Origin: CAZWRK01 sp964635875
GTDB taxonomy: Bacteria; Pseudomonadota; Gammaproteobacteria; Burkholderiales; Aquaspirillaceae
Length of the DNA: 18,889 nt
Assembly (NCBI GenBank): GCA_964635875.1
Contig: CAZWRK010000080.1
Coordinates: forward strand, 1-18,889
Direction of reading: 5' to 3'
Positions 1 through 7,519 of the stretch are shown here, one piece after another. The translations under genes were made by a program, and so were the position numbers. The notes beneath the pieces were generated by a model that worked only from the letters and a program-made list of their open reading frames with translations, made no database searches and was not told the DNA's origin. How positions within the stretch are numbered: position 1 is the stretch's first letter; each line of letters starts with the position of its first letter.

Positions 1-922
1 CCAAAAGCAGGCCAATCCTCAGTAGGGTCAACACTGGCGGCCATTGCCCACGCAATAGATAGGCATAAACCAACGCGGCAAGGGTTTCAAAAACGATCAA
101 TTGCCCGACCATCGCGCTGGTTAAGCGCTGACTCGCCTCATTCCAACACAGCGTGCCAATCCACGATGAAAGCAGGCCAATCGTAATCATCAGCCCAATA
201 AAGACGGCAGGACGCGGGCCAAATGGCATCGAAAACGCCTCATGCGGCACATGGCTGCCCCATCCCCAATACAGGGCATAGCCAATCACCGCCAAGGGAA
301 GCGTCATTAAACCTTGCGCCGTCGCCCATGCACGGGGCTTTCGCCCTTGATGCGCACGCAACCAGCGCGCATTCTGGATCGGATACCACGTCCAGCACGC
401 CAACGCCCCCAAGGCAAACAGTGCACCATACGCATAGCGAGATTGCTGGTCTGCGCTGGCATGTTGTGCAATCTCCTGCAATTCGGCCTGATTCACACAC
501 CCAATCCCCAGCAAAATCACCGCTAGCGCAGGCAGTAATTTTTTCCACGGCAATTGCCCATCGCGTTGATGATTCATCTGATTCGCACAGATCGAGATCA
601 CCACCGGCAACGTGCCAATAATCATGGTCGGCAAAGGCGCGCCCGCGCGTTGAATCGCACTCGCCAAAAACAGGTAATACATAATATTGCCGACCATCGA
701 CAGCTTCAGCGCATCCAGCCAATCCGCTCGACTAAAACGCGACAACTCGGCCCGATCGAACCACCCCAACGGCAATGCGATCAAGCCAAACGCCAAATAA
801 CGCCCAAACGATTGCAGGGCGGCCGGATACTCCGGCAATAACAGCGGGGCAATAAACACCAATCCCCACATCATGCCCGCAGCCAAGGCAAACGCGATTC
901 CAGAAACCATGAATAAAGACAT
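1..922 (-). CDS. EamA/DMT-family membrane transporter, C-terminus cut by window edge
   Basis: The reading frame is open from an ATG at 922 to the window edge (307 codons, no stop), so only the C-terminus is missing. The protein is strongly hydrophobic with about ten membrane-spanning stretches arranged as two similar halves, typical of the drug/metabolite transporter superfamily. It begins MSLFMVSGIAFALAAGMMWG, and an early tryptophan-glycine pair after the first helix is usual in EamA proteins. It would sit in the inner membrane and export a small metabolite; the substrate cannot be told from sequence. An AraC-type regulator lies 69 bases upstream on the same strand with no terminator between, so the pair is probably one transcript. 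The start is uncertain: an in-frame ATG at 910 is also possible, and neither has a well-placed ribosome binding site. Confidence 0.85.
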   Translation of the reverse strand, partial: MSLFMVSGIAFALAAGMMWGLVFIAPLLLPEYPAALQSFGRYLAFGLIALPLGWFDRAELSRFSRADWLDALKLSMVGNIMYYLFLASAIQRAGAPLPTMIIGTLPVVISICANQMNHQRDGQLPWKKLLPALAVILLGIGCVNQAELQEIAQHASADQQSRYAYGALFALGALACWTWYPIQNARWLRAHQGRKPRAWATAQGLMTLPLAVIGYALYWGWGSHVPHEAFSMPFGPRPAVFIGLMITIGLLSSWIGTLCWNEASQRLTSAMVGQLIVFETLAALVYAYLLRGQWPPVLTLLRIGLLL

Positions 923-991
923 TCCAAAAGAACAATCAGAGCGCCACGGTAATCAAATACCGGCGGGGATGTCTTGAATAAAATTGCGGGA

Positions 992-1849
992 TTAACGGCG
1001 GGGGCTTCGACGGGGTGCAATCGGAATACCTAATTGCCGCTGATAGCGGGCAGGCGTCACCCCGTAACGACTCAAAAATGTGCGGGTTAAGTGTGATTGA
1101 TCGCTCAGGCCCAATTGGGCCGCCACCTCAATCGGTGCCACCCCCACGGCCAACAACCGCTTCGCTGCACGAAGACGAAGCGCCATCAGCATTTGATGCG
1201 GTGTGACATGGTATTGCGCCTGAAATTGCCGCAAAAAGTGAAACGGACTGAGATCGACCACGCTGGCGAGCTGCTCTAATGTCACTTTTTCAGACAAATG
1301 CGCATTCAGATAATCCAATACGGGGCTTAAACGATGTGCCGCCCCACGCGGGCGCACCGACACCGACGCATGCCGCCGAACAGCATTCACTAACTGATAC
1401 AGCAAACCATCAAACGCCAAAGGTTCATCGCGGTACTGCCACAGCGCTTTCAACATGCACGATAAACGTTGCGCACCTTGCCGATCAGAATCAACCACCG
1501 TCTGTGCAAACCACCATTCACGCTCGCCCGTCAGTGCCAGCAAGGTTTCGGGGTCGAGGTAGATATTTTGATAGCGCCAGCCAAGCTCGGTTTCGGCGCG
1601 CCCCGTATGGAGTACATCAGGATTCATCAACACCAGCGAATGGGGCGGCGCTAAAAACTCACTGCCCTGACAACGAAAGCGCTCCACACCGCTTTCAATC
1701 GTACCAATCCCATAAGCAGCATGCGCATGCGCATCAAAGGTGTGCCGCACAATATGCGCGCGATACAGTTCTACATCGGAACGATGCGACGCCACCCGAA
1801 ATTCGGCACGGTCAACAGGATCTTCAAAATGTTCGGGAACGCCGTTCAT
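992..1849 (-). CDS. AraC-family transcriptional regulator
   Basis: A DNA-binding regulator of about 285 residues. The N-terminal part (roughly residues 15-150) is a cupin-like sensing domain: it has the histidine-rich FDAHAHAAYGIGTIESGVER stretch and a PDVLH turn typical of AraC_binding domains. The C-terminal 100 residues hold two helix-turn-helix units; the second reads IEVAAQLGLSDQSHLTRTF and is followed by RYGVTPARYQ, the AraC signature region. It lies just upstream of an EamA-type exporter on the same strand, and AraC proteins of this layout commonly control a neighbouring LysE or EamA exporter, so that is the inferred target; the inducer is unknown. The start is ambiguous: ATG at 1849 is given, but an in-frame GTG at 1858 is closer to an AAAGAG stretch. 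Confidence 0.9.
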   Translation of the reverse strand: MNGVPEHFEDPVDRAEFRVASHRSDVELYRAHIVRHTFDAHAHAAYGIGTIESGVERFRCQGSEFLAPPHSLVLMNPDVLHTGRAETELGWRYQNIYLDPETLLALTGEREWWFAQTVVDSDRQGAQRLSCMLKALWQYRDEPLAFDGLLYQLVNAVRRHASVSVRPRGAAHRLSPVLDYLNAHLSEKVTLEQLASVVDLSPFHFLRQFQAQYHVTPHQMLMALRLRAAKRLLAVGVAPIEVAAQLGLSDQSHLTRTFLSRYGVTPARYQRQLGIPIAPRRSPRR

Positions 1850-1879
1850 CGCATTCACAGGCTCTTTGCAGGAATCAAA

Positions 1880-1916
1880 AAGGACAAAGCCCCAAGCGCA
1901 ATGCTCGGGGCTTTTC
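1880..1916 (-). terminator. Rho-independent terminator of gltX
   Basis: An inverted repeat at 1886-1914 has arms AAAGCCCC and GGGGCTTT around a loop of about 13 bases that can extend the stem. On the minus strand it is followed by TTTGTCCTTTTTG. It lies between the gltX stop and the araC-family start, so it separates the two transcription units. Confidence 0.75.
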
Positions 1917-1937
1917 GGGGCTTAGCTTAGCATTGAA

Positions 1938-3329
1938 TTAGCACACAGCCTGAATCCGCTTCAAGACTTCTTCCTGTCCCATCAGCGCCAGCACCGCATC
2001 AATCGACGGCGTTTGTGCGGTTCCACACACCGCCACCCGCAGCGGCATACCGAGCAAGCCCATTTTGATGTCTTCGTCAGCGCAGAAAGGCTTGAACAAA
2101 CCATGAATTTCTTCAGCATTCCATGCGCTCAACGCCGCCAGACGCTCACCAAAGCGCGCCATCCGTGCCCGGGCCGCTTCGTCAAAGTGCTTGGCTAACT
2201 CTTCCTCAGAAGGCGTGCGGCGAACATAGAAATAATCCGCTTGCGCCGCCAATTCGTTCAAATCACGCACCCGCTCTTTGACCAAACCGACAACAGCGGG
2301 CAAATCGGGGCCTTGCAGGGTGTCGATACCGGCGGCCGTTAAGGTCGGGCGAATCAAATCGGCAAGGCGGGCATTGTCGGCAACCTTCATATGTTGCTGA
2401 TTGACCCAGAGGAATTTTTCGCGGTCAAAACGGCTCGGGCTCGGGCTGACAGCCTCCAAGCTAAACCATTCAACAAACTGTTCGAGATTGAAAAATTCAT
2501 CGTCGCCGTGTCCCCAACCTAGACGCGCCAGATAATTCAGCAAAGCCTCTGGCAAAATCCCTTGCGCGGCGTAATCGACGACACTTACCGCGTCGCGGCG
2601 CTTGGACATTTTTTGGCCGTCGGCATTCAAGATCATCGGCAAATGCGCGTATTCCGGCAACGGTGCACCCAAAGCCAACAAGATGTTGATTTGGCGCGGG
2701 GTGTTGTTGACGTGGTCATCGCCGCGAATCACTTGGGTGATTTGCATGTCCCAATCGTCCACCACCACGCAGAAGTTATAGGTCGGGCTGCCGTCTTGAC
2801 GGGCTATGATCAAATCGTCGAGTTCTTCGTTGGCGATTTCGATGCGGCCTTTGACCAAGTCATTCCACACCACCGAGCCGGTGGTTGGGGTTTTGAAGCG
2901 CACAACGGGCGTGACGCCTTCGGGCGGCGTTGGCAAAACCTTGCCTTCTTCGGGCCGCCAGCGACGGTCATAACGCGGCTTTTCGCCGTTCGCTTCTTGT
3001 TCGGCGCGCAGGGCTTCGAGTTCTTCTTTGCTGCAATAGCAGTGGTAGGCGTGCCCCGAAGCCAGCAGGGTTTGGATCACTTCCTTATAACGATCGAAGC
3101 GGTGCGTTTGATAAAACGGGCCTTCGTCATGTTCCAAGCCCACCCACTTCATGCCGTCCAAAATCGCCTGTACCGATTCGGGGGTCGAACGCTCGAGGTC
3201 GGTATCTTCAATGCGCAAGACAAATTGACCACCGTGTTTACGGGCATACGCCCACGAAAACAAGGCCGTACGAACACCACCAATATGAAGAAAACCGGTC
3301 GGGCTAGGAGCAAAACGCGTGCGGATCAT
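1938..3329 (-). CDS. gltX: Glutamate--tRNA ligase (GluRS)
   Basis: Cytoplasmic class I aminoacyl-tRNA synthetase that charges tRNA-Glu with glutamate using ATP. The length of 463 residues is normal for a bacterial GluRS. The N-terminal Rossmann fold starts with FAPSPTGFLHIGG, where the HIGH-type motif is residues 15-18, and the KMSKR loop is at residues 240-244 in the context NADGQKMSKRRDAVSV. The C-terminal 170 residues form the anticodon-binding helical part. Two cysteines of the zinc pedestal remain (C97 and C99 in YHCYCS), but the region where Escherichia coli has its other two ligands reads YDRRWRPEEG, with neither Cys nor His. The ATG start has FAPSPTG at the expected distance. A TACAAT element upstream gives a short leader, and a terminator follows the gene. 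Confidence 0.98.
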   Translation of the reverse strand: MIRTRFAPSPTGFLHIGGVRTALFSWAYARKHGGQFVLRIEDTDLERSTPESVQAILDGMKWVGLEHDEGPFYQTHRFDRYKEVIQTLLASGHAYHCYCSKEELEALRAEQEANGEKPRYDRRWRPEEGKVLPTPPEGVTPVVRFKTPTTGSVVWNDLVKGRIEIANEELDDLIIARQDGSPTYNFCVVVDDWDMQITQVIRGDDHVNNTPRQINILLALGAPLPEYAHLPMILNADGQKMSKRRDAVSVVDYAAQGILPEALLNYLARLGWGHGDDEFFNLEQFVEWFSLEAVSPSPSRFDREKFLWVNQQHMKVADNARLADLIRPTLTAAGIDTLQGPDLPAVVGLVKERVRDLNELAAQADYFYVRRTPSEEELAKHFDEAARARMARFGERLAALSAWNAEEIHGLFKPFCADEDIKMGLLGMPLRVAVCGTAQTPSIDAVLALMGQEEVLKRIQAVC

Positions 3330-3361
3330 AATCGAATCATTCTAAAAAAACAGAGTGCTGC

Positions 3362-3367
3362 ATTGTA
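3362..3367 (-). promoter_or_regulatory. Candidate -10 element for gltX
   Basis: On the minus strand this reads TACAAT (five of six consensus bases). The predicted transcription start is about 26 bases before the gltX ATG. The -35 region at 17 bases spacing, TTCCCC, is poor. No terminator is visible between the upstream glycosyltransferase and gltX, so read-through may also contribute. Confidence 0.4.
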
Positions 3368-3418
3368 CGCGGCAGCGAGCGACGGGGGAATTCTGTCCAC
3401 GCCACCACCGCCGAAAAA

Positions 3419-5026
3419 TTAAGGGATTGGCCGTGCAAATAGGCGATATTGCTCGCGATCATCCCCCGGCCGTCGCCCAGTCCAAACCAAATCGGCGCCT
3501 TCTACTTGGGGCGGTAAAAGCGGGCCTTCGACCAGAATCCACGGGCAATCGGCCCCACGCCCCAACTCCAACCGCTGCACACGAATACCGGTGAAGTAAT
3601 GCAAGCTACCGCGCTGATGCTCGCCGAGCTGCCACGAAGCCACACAAGCAGATGAACCGTGCATCGCTTGCACCATCGCAGCAAACGGCTGGCGATAGCT
3701 TTTCTGATAATCCCAAAAAGGCAGCCATAAGCCGAGCAACACCGACTGCAACACGGCTAATCCCAAAGCCCACGCCACAACCACATGCCGATATTGGCGA
3801 TAACACACGACCGCCCCCAGCAACCAGATACCCGCCACGAGCCAACCTTGCCATTGCCATGCAGGGACAAAACCGGGGGCGTGGCGCTGTGCGAGTTGAA
3901 CAATATCGCTTTGTCCAAGCAGGTACGCCAACCACACGCCGATCAAGCCACATGTCAGCCCCCCAAACACCACTACCAGCACCGTACGCAACATCGGCTC
4001 AACGCGGGACGACCAGCGACACTGCGCGCCCAAAATCGACAGCGGAATTAAGGTTGGTACCGCATATAAAGACATCGCTTGTTTAGCTTGCCCGAGGACC
4101 ATCATCATCACGCCCAACATCATCAGGGCAGGCAACAAAGCACGAGATAAAGTGCGGCCTTGTTGAAATAGGGTCACAAGCGCTAGCACGCCCGCGGGAA
4201 AGGTCAACCACGGCAAGGTTTTGAGGTAAAAACCCGGCTCACTCGTTGGGCCAAGGTTATTACGCCCCAAAAATCGCCCAACATTGTTTTCCCAGAACCA
4301 AACATCAAACAAATGCGGAGCGTGTTGCCACAATTGATAAGGCCAGAACGTCAAAAACGGGGATGCCACCAAGAGCGCAGTGACCAAACAACGTAGATAG
4401 CCCCAGCTCCGCCATGGTTTAAACAGCAATAAAGACAGTGAAGAAAACCCGATGACCCCCGGCGTAATTAAGCCTTTGGACATAAAGCCCACCCCACAGC
4501 CCAGCCCTAACACCACACCCGCAATCCCCCACTGCCCCCGCGCCGACAGCGTCAATCCCCACAGCGACAGCGCAATGCCCGCAAATAAAGCATTGTCAGT
4601 CAGCAAATGGTGCGTATTACTGAAAAACCCGAGCGTCCCTGCTAACAACATCGGGGCCAAAAGCGCCTGCGCCGGACGCGCGGCGATCAAGCGCGCACTC
4701 TGCCAAACCGCCATCAACGTCAGCGCCGACCACAGCACCGAAGCCAAGCGAGCACCTTCATGCCATGCCAACCACGGCGAGAAAAGACGCGCGCACCACG
4801 CTGCCGATAAAAAATACAGCGGCGGTTTTTCCATAAATGGCTCGCCCGCCAGCATCGGAATCACCCAATGTTGGCCAAGCAAATACTCGTACACAATGCC
4901 AAAGCTAAATGCTTCGTCAGGCTTCCACGGGTCATGCCCTAGCACGCCAGCCAATAACATCAGCACAGCAGCCAGTCCGACCCATGCCGCAGACGGTGAT
5001 TGATCAGAAGAGTGCATGGGTGTCAT
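3419..5026 (-). CDS. GT-C membrane glycosyltransferase, ArnT/PMT-like
   Basis: A polytopic inner-membrane protein of 535 residues with about a dozen hydrophobic helices. After the first helix comes HDPWKPDEAF (D32, D37, E38), the acidic first periplasmic loop of ArnT/PMT_2-type transferases, followed by GEPFMEKPPLYF; both are typical of enzymes that take a sugar from a polyprenyl-phosphate donor and attach it to lipid A, protein or another acceptor on the periplasmic face. Sugar and acceptor cannot be assigned, so no gene symbol is given. A hydrophilic C-terminal domain of about 90 residues follows the last helix. The ATG at 5026, ten bases after the nadC stop, is preferred; an ATG at 5080 would overlap nadC by 44 bases and add a Cys/Arg-rich leader that looks like an out-of-frame reading of nadC. 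Probably co-transcribed with nadC. Confidence 0.88.
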   Translation of the reverse strand: MTPMHSSDQSPSAAWVGLAAVLMLLAGVLGHDPWKPDEAFSFGIVYEYLLGQHWVIPMLAGEPFMEKPPLYFLSAAWCARLFSPWLAWHEGARLASVLWSALTLMAVWQSARLIAARPAQALLAPMLLAGTLGFFSNTHHLLTDNALFAGIALSLWGLTLSARGQWGIAGVVLGLGCGVGFMSKGLITPGVIGFSSLSLLLFKPWRSWGYLRCLVTALLVASPFLTFWPYQLWQHAPHLFDVWFWENNVGRFLGRNNLGPTSEPGFYLKTLPWLTFPAGVLALVTLFQQGRTLSRALLPALMMLGVMMMVLGQAKQAMSLYAVPTLIPLSILGAQCRWSSRVEPMLRTVLVVVFGGLTCGLIGVWLAYLLGQSDIVQLAQRHAPGFVPAWQWQGWLVAGIWLLGAVVCYRQYRHVVVAWALGLAVLQSVLLGLWLPFWDYQKSYRQPFAAMVQAMHGSSACVASWQLGEHQRGSLHYFTGIRVQRLELGRGADCPWILVEGPLLPPQVEGADLVWTGRRPGDDREQYRLFARPIP

Positions 5027-5036
5027 CTTTTTACGC

Positions 5037-5882
5037 TCAAGACGCGCTAAAACGCATCGACAAATCAATCGCTTGCACATGCTTGGTCAAGCCACCGATC
5101 GAAATCCGATCCACGCCGGTCGCGGCAATCGCGGCAATCGTCTCTAAATCGACATTGCCGGACGCTTCGAGCTGGGCGCGGCCTGCAGTCAACGCGACGG
5201 CTTCTCGCAAAGTCGCTAAATCCATATTGTCGAGCAGAATCAAGGTTGCCCCTGCGCTCAAGGCCTGCTGAAGCTCGTCGAGTGTTTCGACTTCGACTTG
5301 AATCGACACCCCTTGCGCAAGGGCTTGAGCCGCAGAAAGGGCGGCTGCAATACTACCAGCCGCCATAATGTGGTTTTCTTTGATCAGGATACCGTCGTAT
5401 AAGCCGACTCGCTGATTCGCCCCACCGCCCACCCGTACCGCGTACTTTTGCGCCAGCCGTAAACCGGGCAGTGTTTTGCGGGTGTCCATGGCTTTTGCGG
5501 GATAATCTGCAATCGCATCGGCATAGCGACGTGTCACTGTGGCCGTGGCCGACAGCGTTTGTAAGAAATTCAGTGCGGTGCGTTCGGCGGTGAGCAGCGC
5601 ACGGGCAGGGCCACGAAGCTCGCAGAGCAAAGTATCTGCGCTCACCCGAGCGCCTTCTTCCACCGCCCACTCGACCGAAATCGCCGCGTCTAATTGCCGC
5701 AGGGTCTCATCAAACCAAGGTCGACCGCATAAAATGGCAGGCTCTCGTGCAATCACGCGCGCCTGCGCCCATTCGTCAGAAGGCACTAATAAGGCGGTTA
5801 AATCGCCGGTGCCAATATCTTCGCTGAGTGCTTGAGCCACTTGGGCAGCCAATACATGCGGGGCAGGGGGCTGAAACGGCAT
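5037..5882 (-). CDS. nadC: Nicotinate-nucleotide pyrophosphorylase (carboxylating)
   Basis: Quinolinate phosphoribosyltransferase: it converts quinolinate and PRPP to nicotinate mononucleotide, CO2 and pyrophosphate in de novo NAD synthesis, in the cytoplasm. The 281-residue length is normal. Family signatures are all present: EDIGTGDLTA near residue 21, ERTALNFLQTLSATAT at 100-115, the substrate-binding DTRKTLPGLR followed by QKYAVRVGGGANQR at 133-158, KENHI at 168-172, and near the end LEASGNV and DRISIGGLTK, the phosphate-binding end of the barrel. The ATG at 5882 is chosen; it has an AGAAG stretch upstream, while a TTG two codons earlier is less likely. The membrane glycosyltransferase gene starts ten bases after its stop. 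nadA and nadB are not in the window. Confidence 0.97.
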   Translation of the reverse strand: MPFQPPAPHVLAAQVAQALSEDIGTGDLTALLVPSDEWAQARVIAREPAILCGRPWFDETLRQLDAAISVEWAVEEGARVSADTLLCELRGPARALLTAERTALNFLQTLSATATVTRRYADAIADYPAKAMDTRKTLPGLRLAQKYAVRVGGGANQRVGLYDGILIKENHIMAAGSIAAALSAAQALAQGVSIQVEVETLDELQQALSAGATLILLDNMDLATLREAVALTAGRAQLEASGNVDLETIAAIAATGVDRISIGGLTKHVQAIDLSMRFSAS

Positions 5883-5949
5883 GATCAAACTTCTTTCGAG
5901 AATCGAACAAAGGCGGCATTTTAGAGGGAGTCACGCAATAGGGCGAGCC

Positions 5950-5989
5950 TTGCCGGTCGCCGATGGCGCTCTGCTATCATAAAAATGAT
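5950..5989 (+). promoter_or_regulatory. Candidate promoter with overlapping small inverted repeat
   Basis: TTGCCG (5950-5955) and TATCAT (5975-5980) form a sigma-70-like pair, though the 19-base spacing is long. The -10 overlaps an inverted repeat ATCAT-AAAA-ATGAT at 5976-5989, which is where a repressor would bind. It lies 20-60 bases before the CbiM-like gene. No cobalamin riboswitch features were seen in this 128-base gap. Confidence 0.35.
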
Positions 5990-6010
5990 GTCTATTTGAG
6001 GTGAGAAGCG

Positions 6011-6685
6011 ATGAACTTTCCACACACGTTATTTGACAGCGAAACCTTGGTCATTACCGGTGCCATCAGTGGTTTGTGCTTAGTCGAAGCGATTCGTCGT
6101 ACGCCGTGGCGCAAATTAGATCCCCTCGCGATCAATGCGTGGATGGGAACCTGCGTGGTTTTGATGGGCTTATGGTCTTTGCGCGGGACGTTTAAACCGG
6201 GGCTGGATTTCCACTTGTTGGGTAGCGTTGCGTTTACCTTGCTCGCGGGACCGTGGTTGGCTCTAATCGGCATGGCGATTGTGTTAATTGGGTTGGCCTT
6301 AGCGGGTTTTAATGAATGGCAATCTTTCGGCGTCCATTTTTTGGTGCTGGCGGGTTTGCCGGTCATGATTACGGCATGGAGCTTGCACTGGGCGCAACAT
6401 CGGCTGCCGACCCATTATTTTGTTTATATTTTTGTGAATGCGTTTATGACGGCAGGCGCGGCTTTTTTTGTGACGGGTTTTGCCACGGTCAGCACGCTCG
6501 CTATGACTGGCCTGTATCCACTGGATGAATTATTCGGCGACGCGTTGGCGTTTTATTTTTTGTTGTCATGGTCAGAAGCGTTTACCACCGGTTTGATGAT
6601 GGCGGTATTCGTTGTGTACAAGCCGCACTGGGTCGCCACCTTTGATGACCGGCGCTATCTCTATCAAGACGGCCAATCACGCTAA
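6011..6685 (+). CDS. CbiM-like energy-coupling-factor membrane protein, orphan
   Basis: A 224-residue inner-membrane protein with about six helices (near 12-27, 41-57, 67-97, 104-128, 135-160 and 178-203). The stretch HLLGSVAFTLLAGPWLALIG (68-87) and the following GFNEWQSFGVHF match the core of CbiM/NikM proteins, the substrate-binding membrane component of cobalt and nickel uptake systems; SEAFTTGLMM (188-197) fits the last helix. However, CbiM/NikM start with Met-His-Ile, whose N-terminus binds the metal, and this protein starts MNFPHTLF. No CbiN, CbiQ or CbiO partner lies nearby. Metal transport is therefore only an inference. GAGGTGAG (5998-6005) is a good ribosome binding site. truC follows with no terminator between. 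Confidence 0.75.
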   Translation: MNFPHTLFDSETLVITGAISGLCLVEAIRRTPWRKLDPLAINAWMGTCVVLMGLWSLRGTFKPGLDFHLLGSVAFTLLAGPWLALIGMAIVLIGLALAGFNEWQSFGVHFLVLAGLPVMITAWSLHWAQHRLPTHYFVYIFVNAFMTAGAAFFVTGFATVSTLAMTGLYPLDELFGDALAFYFLLSWSEAFTTGLMMAVFVVYKPHWVATFDDRRYLYQDGQSR

Positions 6686-6759
6686 TCCACGCAATTCGCT
6701 TGTGATTTGTCAGGTCTGTGCCAGACTGGCGGCCTTTGACCGATAAAACAGGTGTTGCG

Positions 6760-7482
6760 ATGCTCCCGATTCTGTATCAGGACGACCATATTATTGCGGT
6801 TCATAAGCCTTCAGGCTTGCTGGTGCATCGCTCCGTGCTGGATTGGCACGAAACCCGCTTTGCGATGCAAATCGTGCGCGATCAAATTGGCCAGAAAGTG
6901 TATCCGGTACATCGTTTAGATAAAGGCACATCCGGCGTACTCCTATTTGCGCTGTCGCCAGAAGCGGCGCGCCATTTAGGACAGCAATTTGAATCGCACA
7001 CCCTGTATAAACGCTATCAAGCGTTAGTGCGGGGTTTTCCGGAACCATCGGCCCGCATCGACTATGCCCTCAAGCGCCGCCCCGATGAAATTGAACGTGC
7101 ACCGCATCGCGCCGATCTGCCGCCACAAACTGCAGTCACCGATTACAAGCGTCTACAGTGCTACGAGCTACCGTTTTGTGTGGATCGCTATCCGACTAGC
7201 CGCTACGCCCTTGTTCAGCTTGAGCCGCACACCGGTCGCCGCCACCAGCTGCGCCGCCATCTCAAGCATATTGCGCACCCGATTATTGGCGATGCCAGCT
7301 ACGGAAAAGGGCAACACAATCGCTTGTTCACAGAACACTTCGGGAGCCAACGTCTATTATTAGCCTGTACCGTTTTAGAGATTCGACACCCCGAAAACGA
7401 CCAGATTTTGACGCTGTCAGCCCCTTTAGCAGAAGAGTTTACAAAGCTATTACATGACCTAAAAGTGTATGAAGTAAAATGA
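6760..7482 (+). CDS. truC: tRNA pseudouridine(65) synthase TruC
   Basis: RluA-family pseudouridine synthase of 240 residues. It opens with LPILYQDDHIIAVHKPSG and LVHRSVLD, close to Escherichia coli TruC (remembered), and has the catalytic motif HRLDKGTSGVLL with the active-site aspartate at residue 54. Other TruC-like stretches are RYPTSRYALVQLEPHTGRRH and QLRRHLKHIAHPIIGDASYG. No S4 domain is present, which fits TruC and not RluC/RluD. TruC isomerises U65 in some tRNAs, such as tRNA-Asp and tRNA-Ile1. The ATG at 6760 is preferred because it aligns with the family start and has an AGG upstream; an upstream in-frame GTG at 6718 would add 14 residues of no clear meaning. The first binding-protein gene begins 37 bases after the stop. 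Confidence 0.93.
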   Translation: MLPILYQDDHIIAVHKPSGLLVHRSVLDWHETRFAMQIVRDQIGQKVYPVHRLDKGTSGVLLFALSPEAARHLGQQFESHTLYKRYQALVRGFPEPSARIDYALKRRPDEIERAPHRADLPPQTAVTDYKRLQCYELPFCVDRYPTSRYALVQLEPHTGRRHQLRRHLKHIAHPIIGDASYGKGQHNRLFTEHFGSQRLLLACTVLEIRHPENDQILTLSAPLAEEFTKLLHDLKVYEVK

Positions 7483-7519
7483 AAAACTCAATTTAGATAA
7501 AACACGAGGACACGTCGCG

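Noticed and set aside
240..722. Minus-strand open frame of 160 codons inside the EamA gene
   Set aside because: It is in a different frame from the hydrophobic transporter, which runs unbroken through the whole region; the translation is Cys-rich and lacks membrane helices.
1279..1941. Plus-strand open frame of 220 codons across the AraC-family gene
   Set aside because: Antisense to a clear AraC-type regulator; the translation is rich in Ala, His, Gln and Arg with no domain and no ribosome binding site.
2562..3422. Long plus-strand open frame of 286 codons across gltX
   Set aside because: It lies antisense to an unmistakable gltX with all synthetase motifs. Its translation has no recognisable domain and reflects the codon bias of the opposite strand.
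5027..5080. Upstream ATG at 5080 as the glycosyltransferase start
   Set aside because: The extra 18 residues are Cys/Arg-rich and are encoded within the nadC 3' end in another frame; the ATG at 5026 gives the usual short N-terminus before the first helix.
5883..6010. Cobalamin or other riboswitch before the CbiM-like gene
   Set aside because: The 128-base gap is too short for a cobalamin riboswitch plus promoter, and no conserved B12-box-like sequence was found.
6690..6760. Small hairpin GTCTG-TGC-CAGAC before truC as a terminator
   Set aside because: Only five base pairs and no T-run follows, so it should not stop transcription between the CbiM-like gene and truC.
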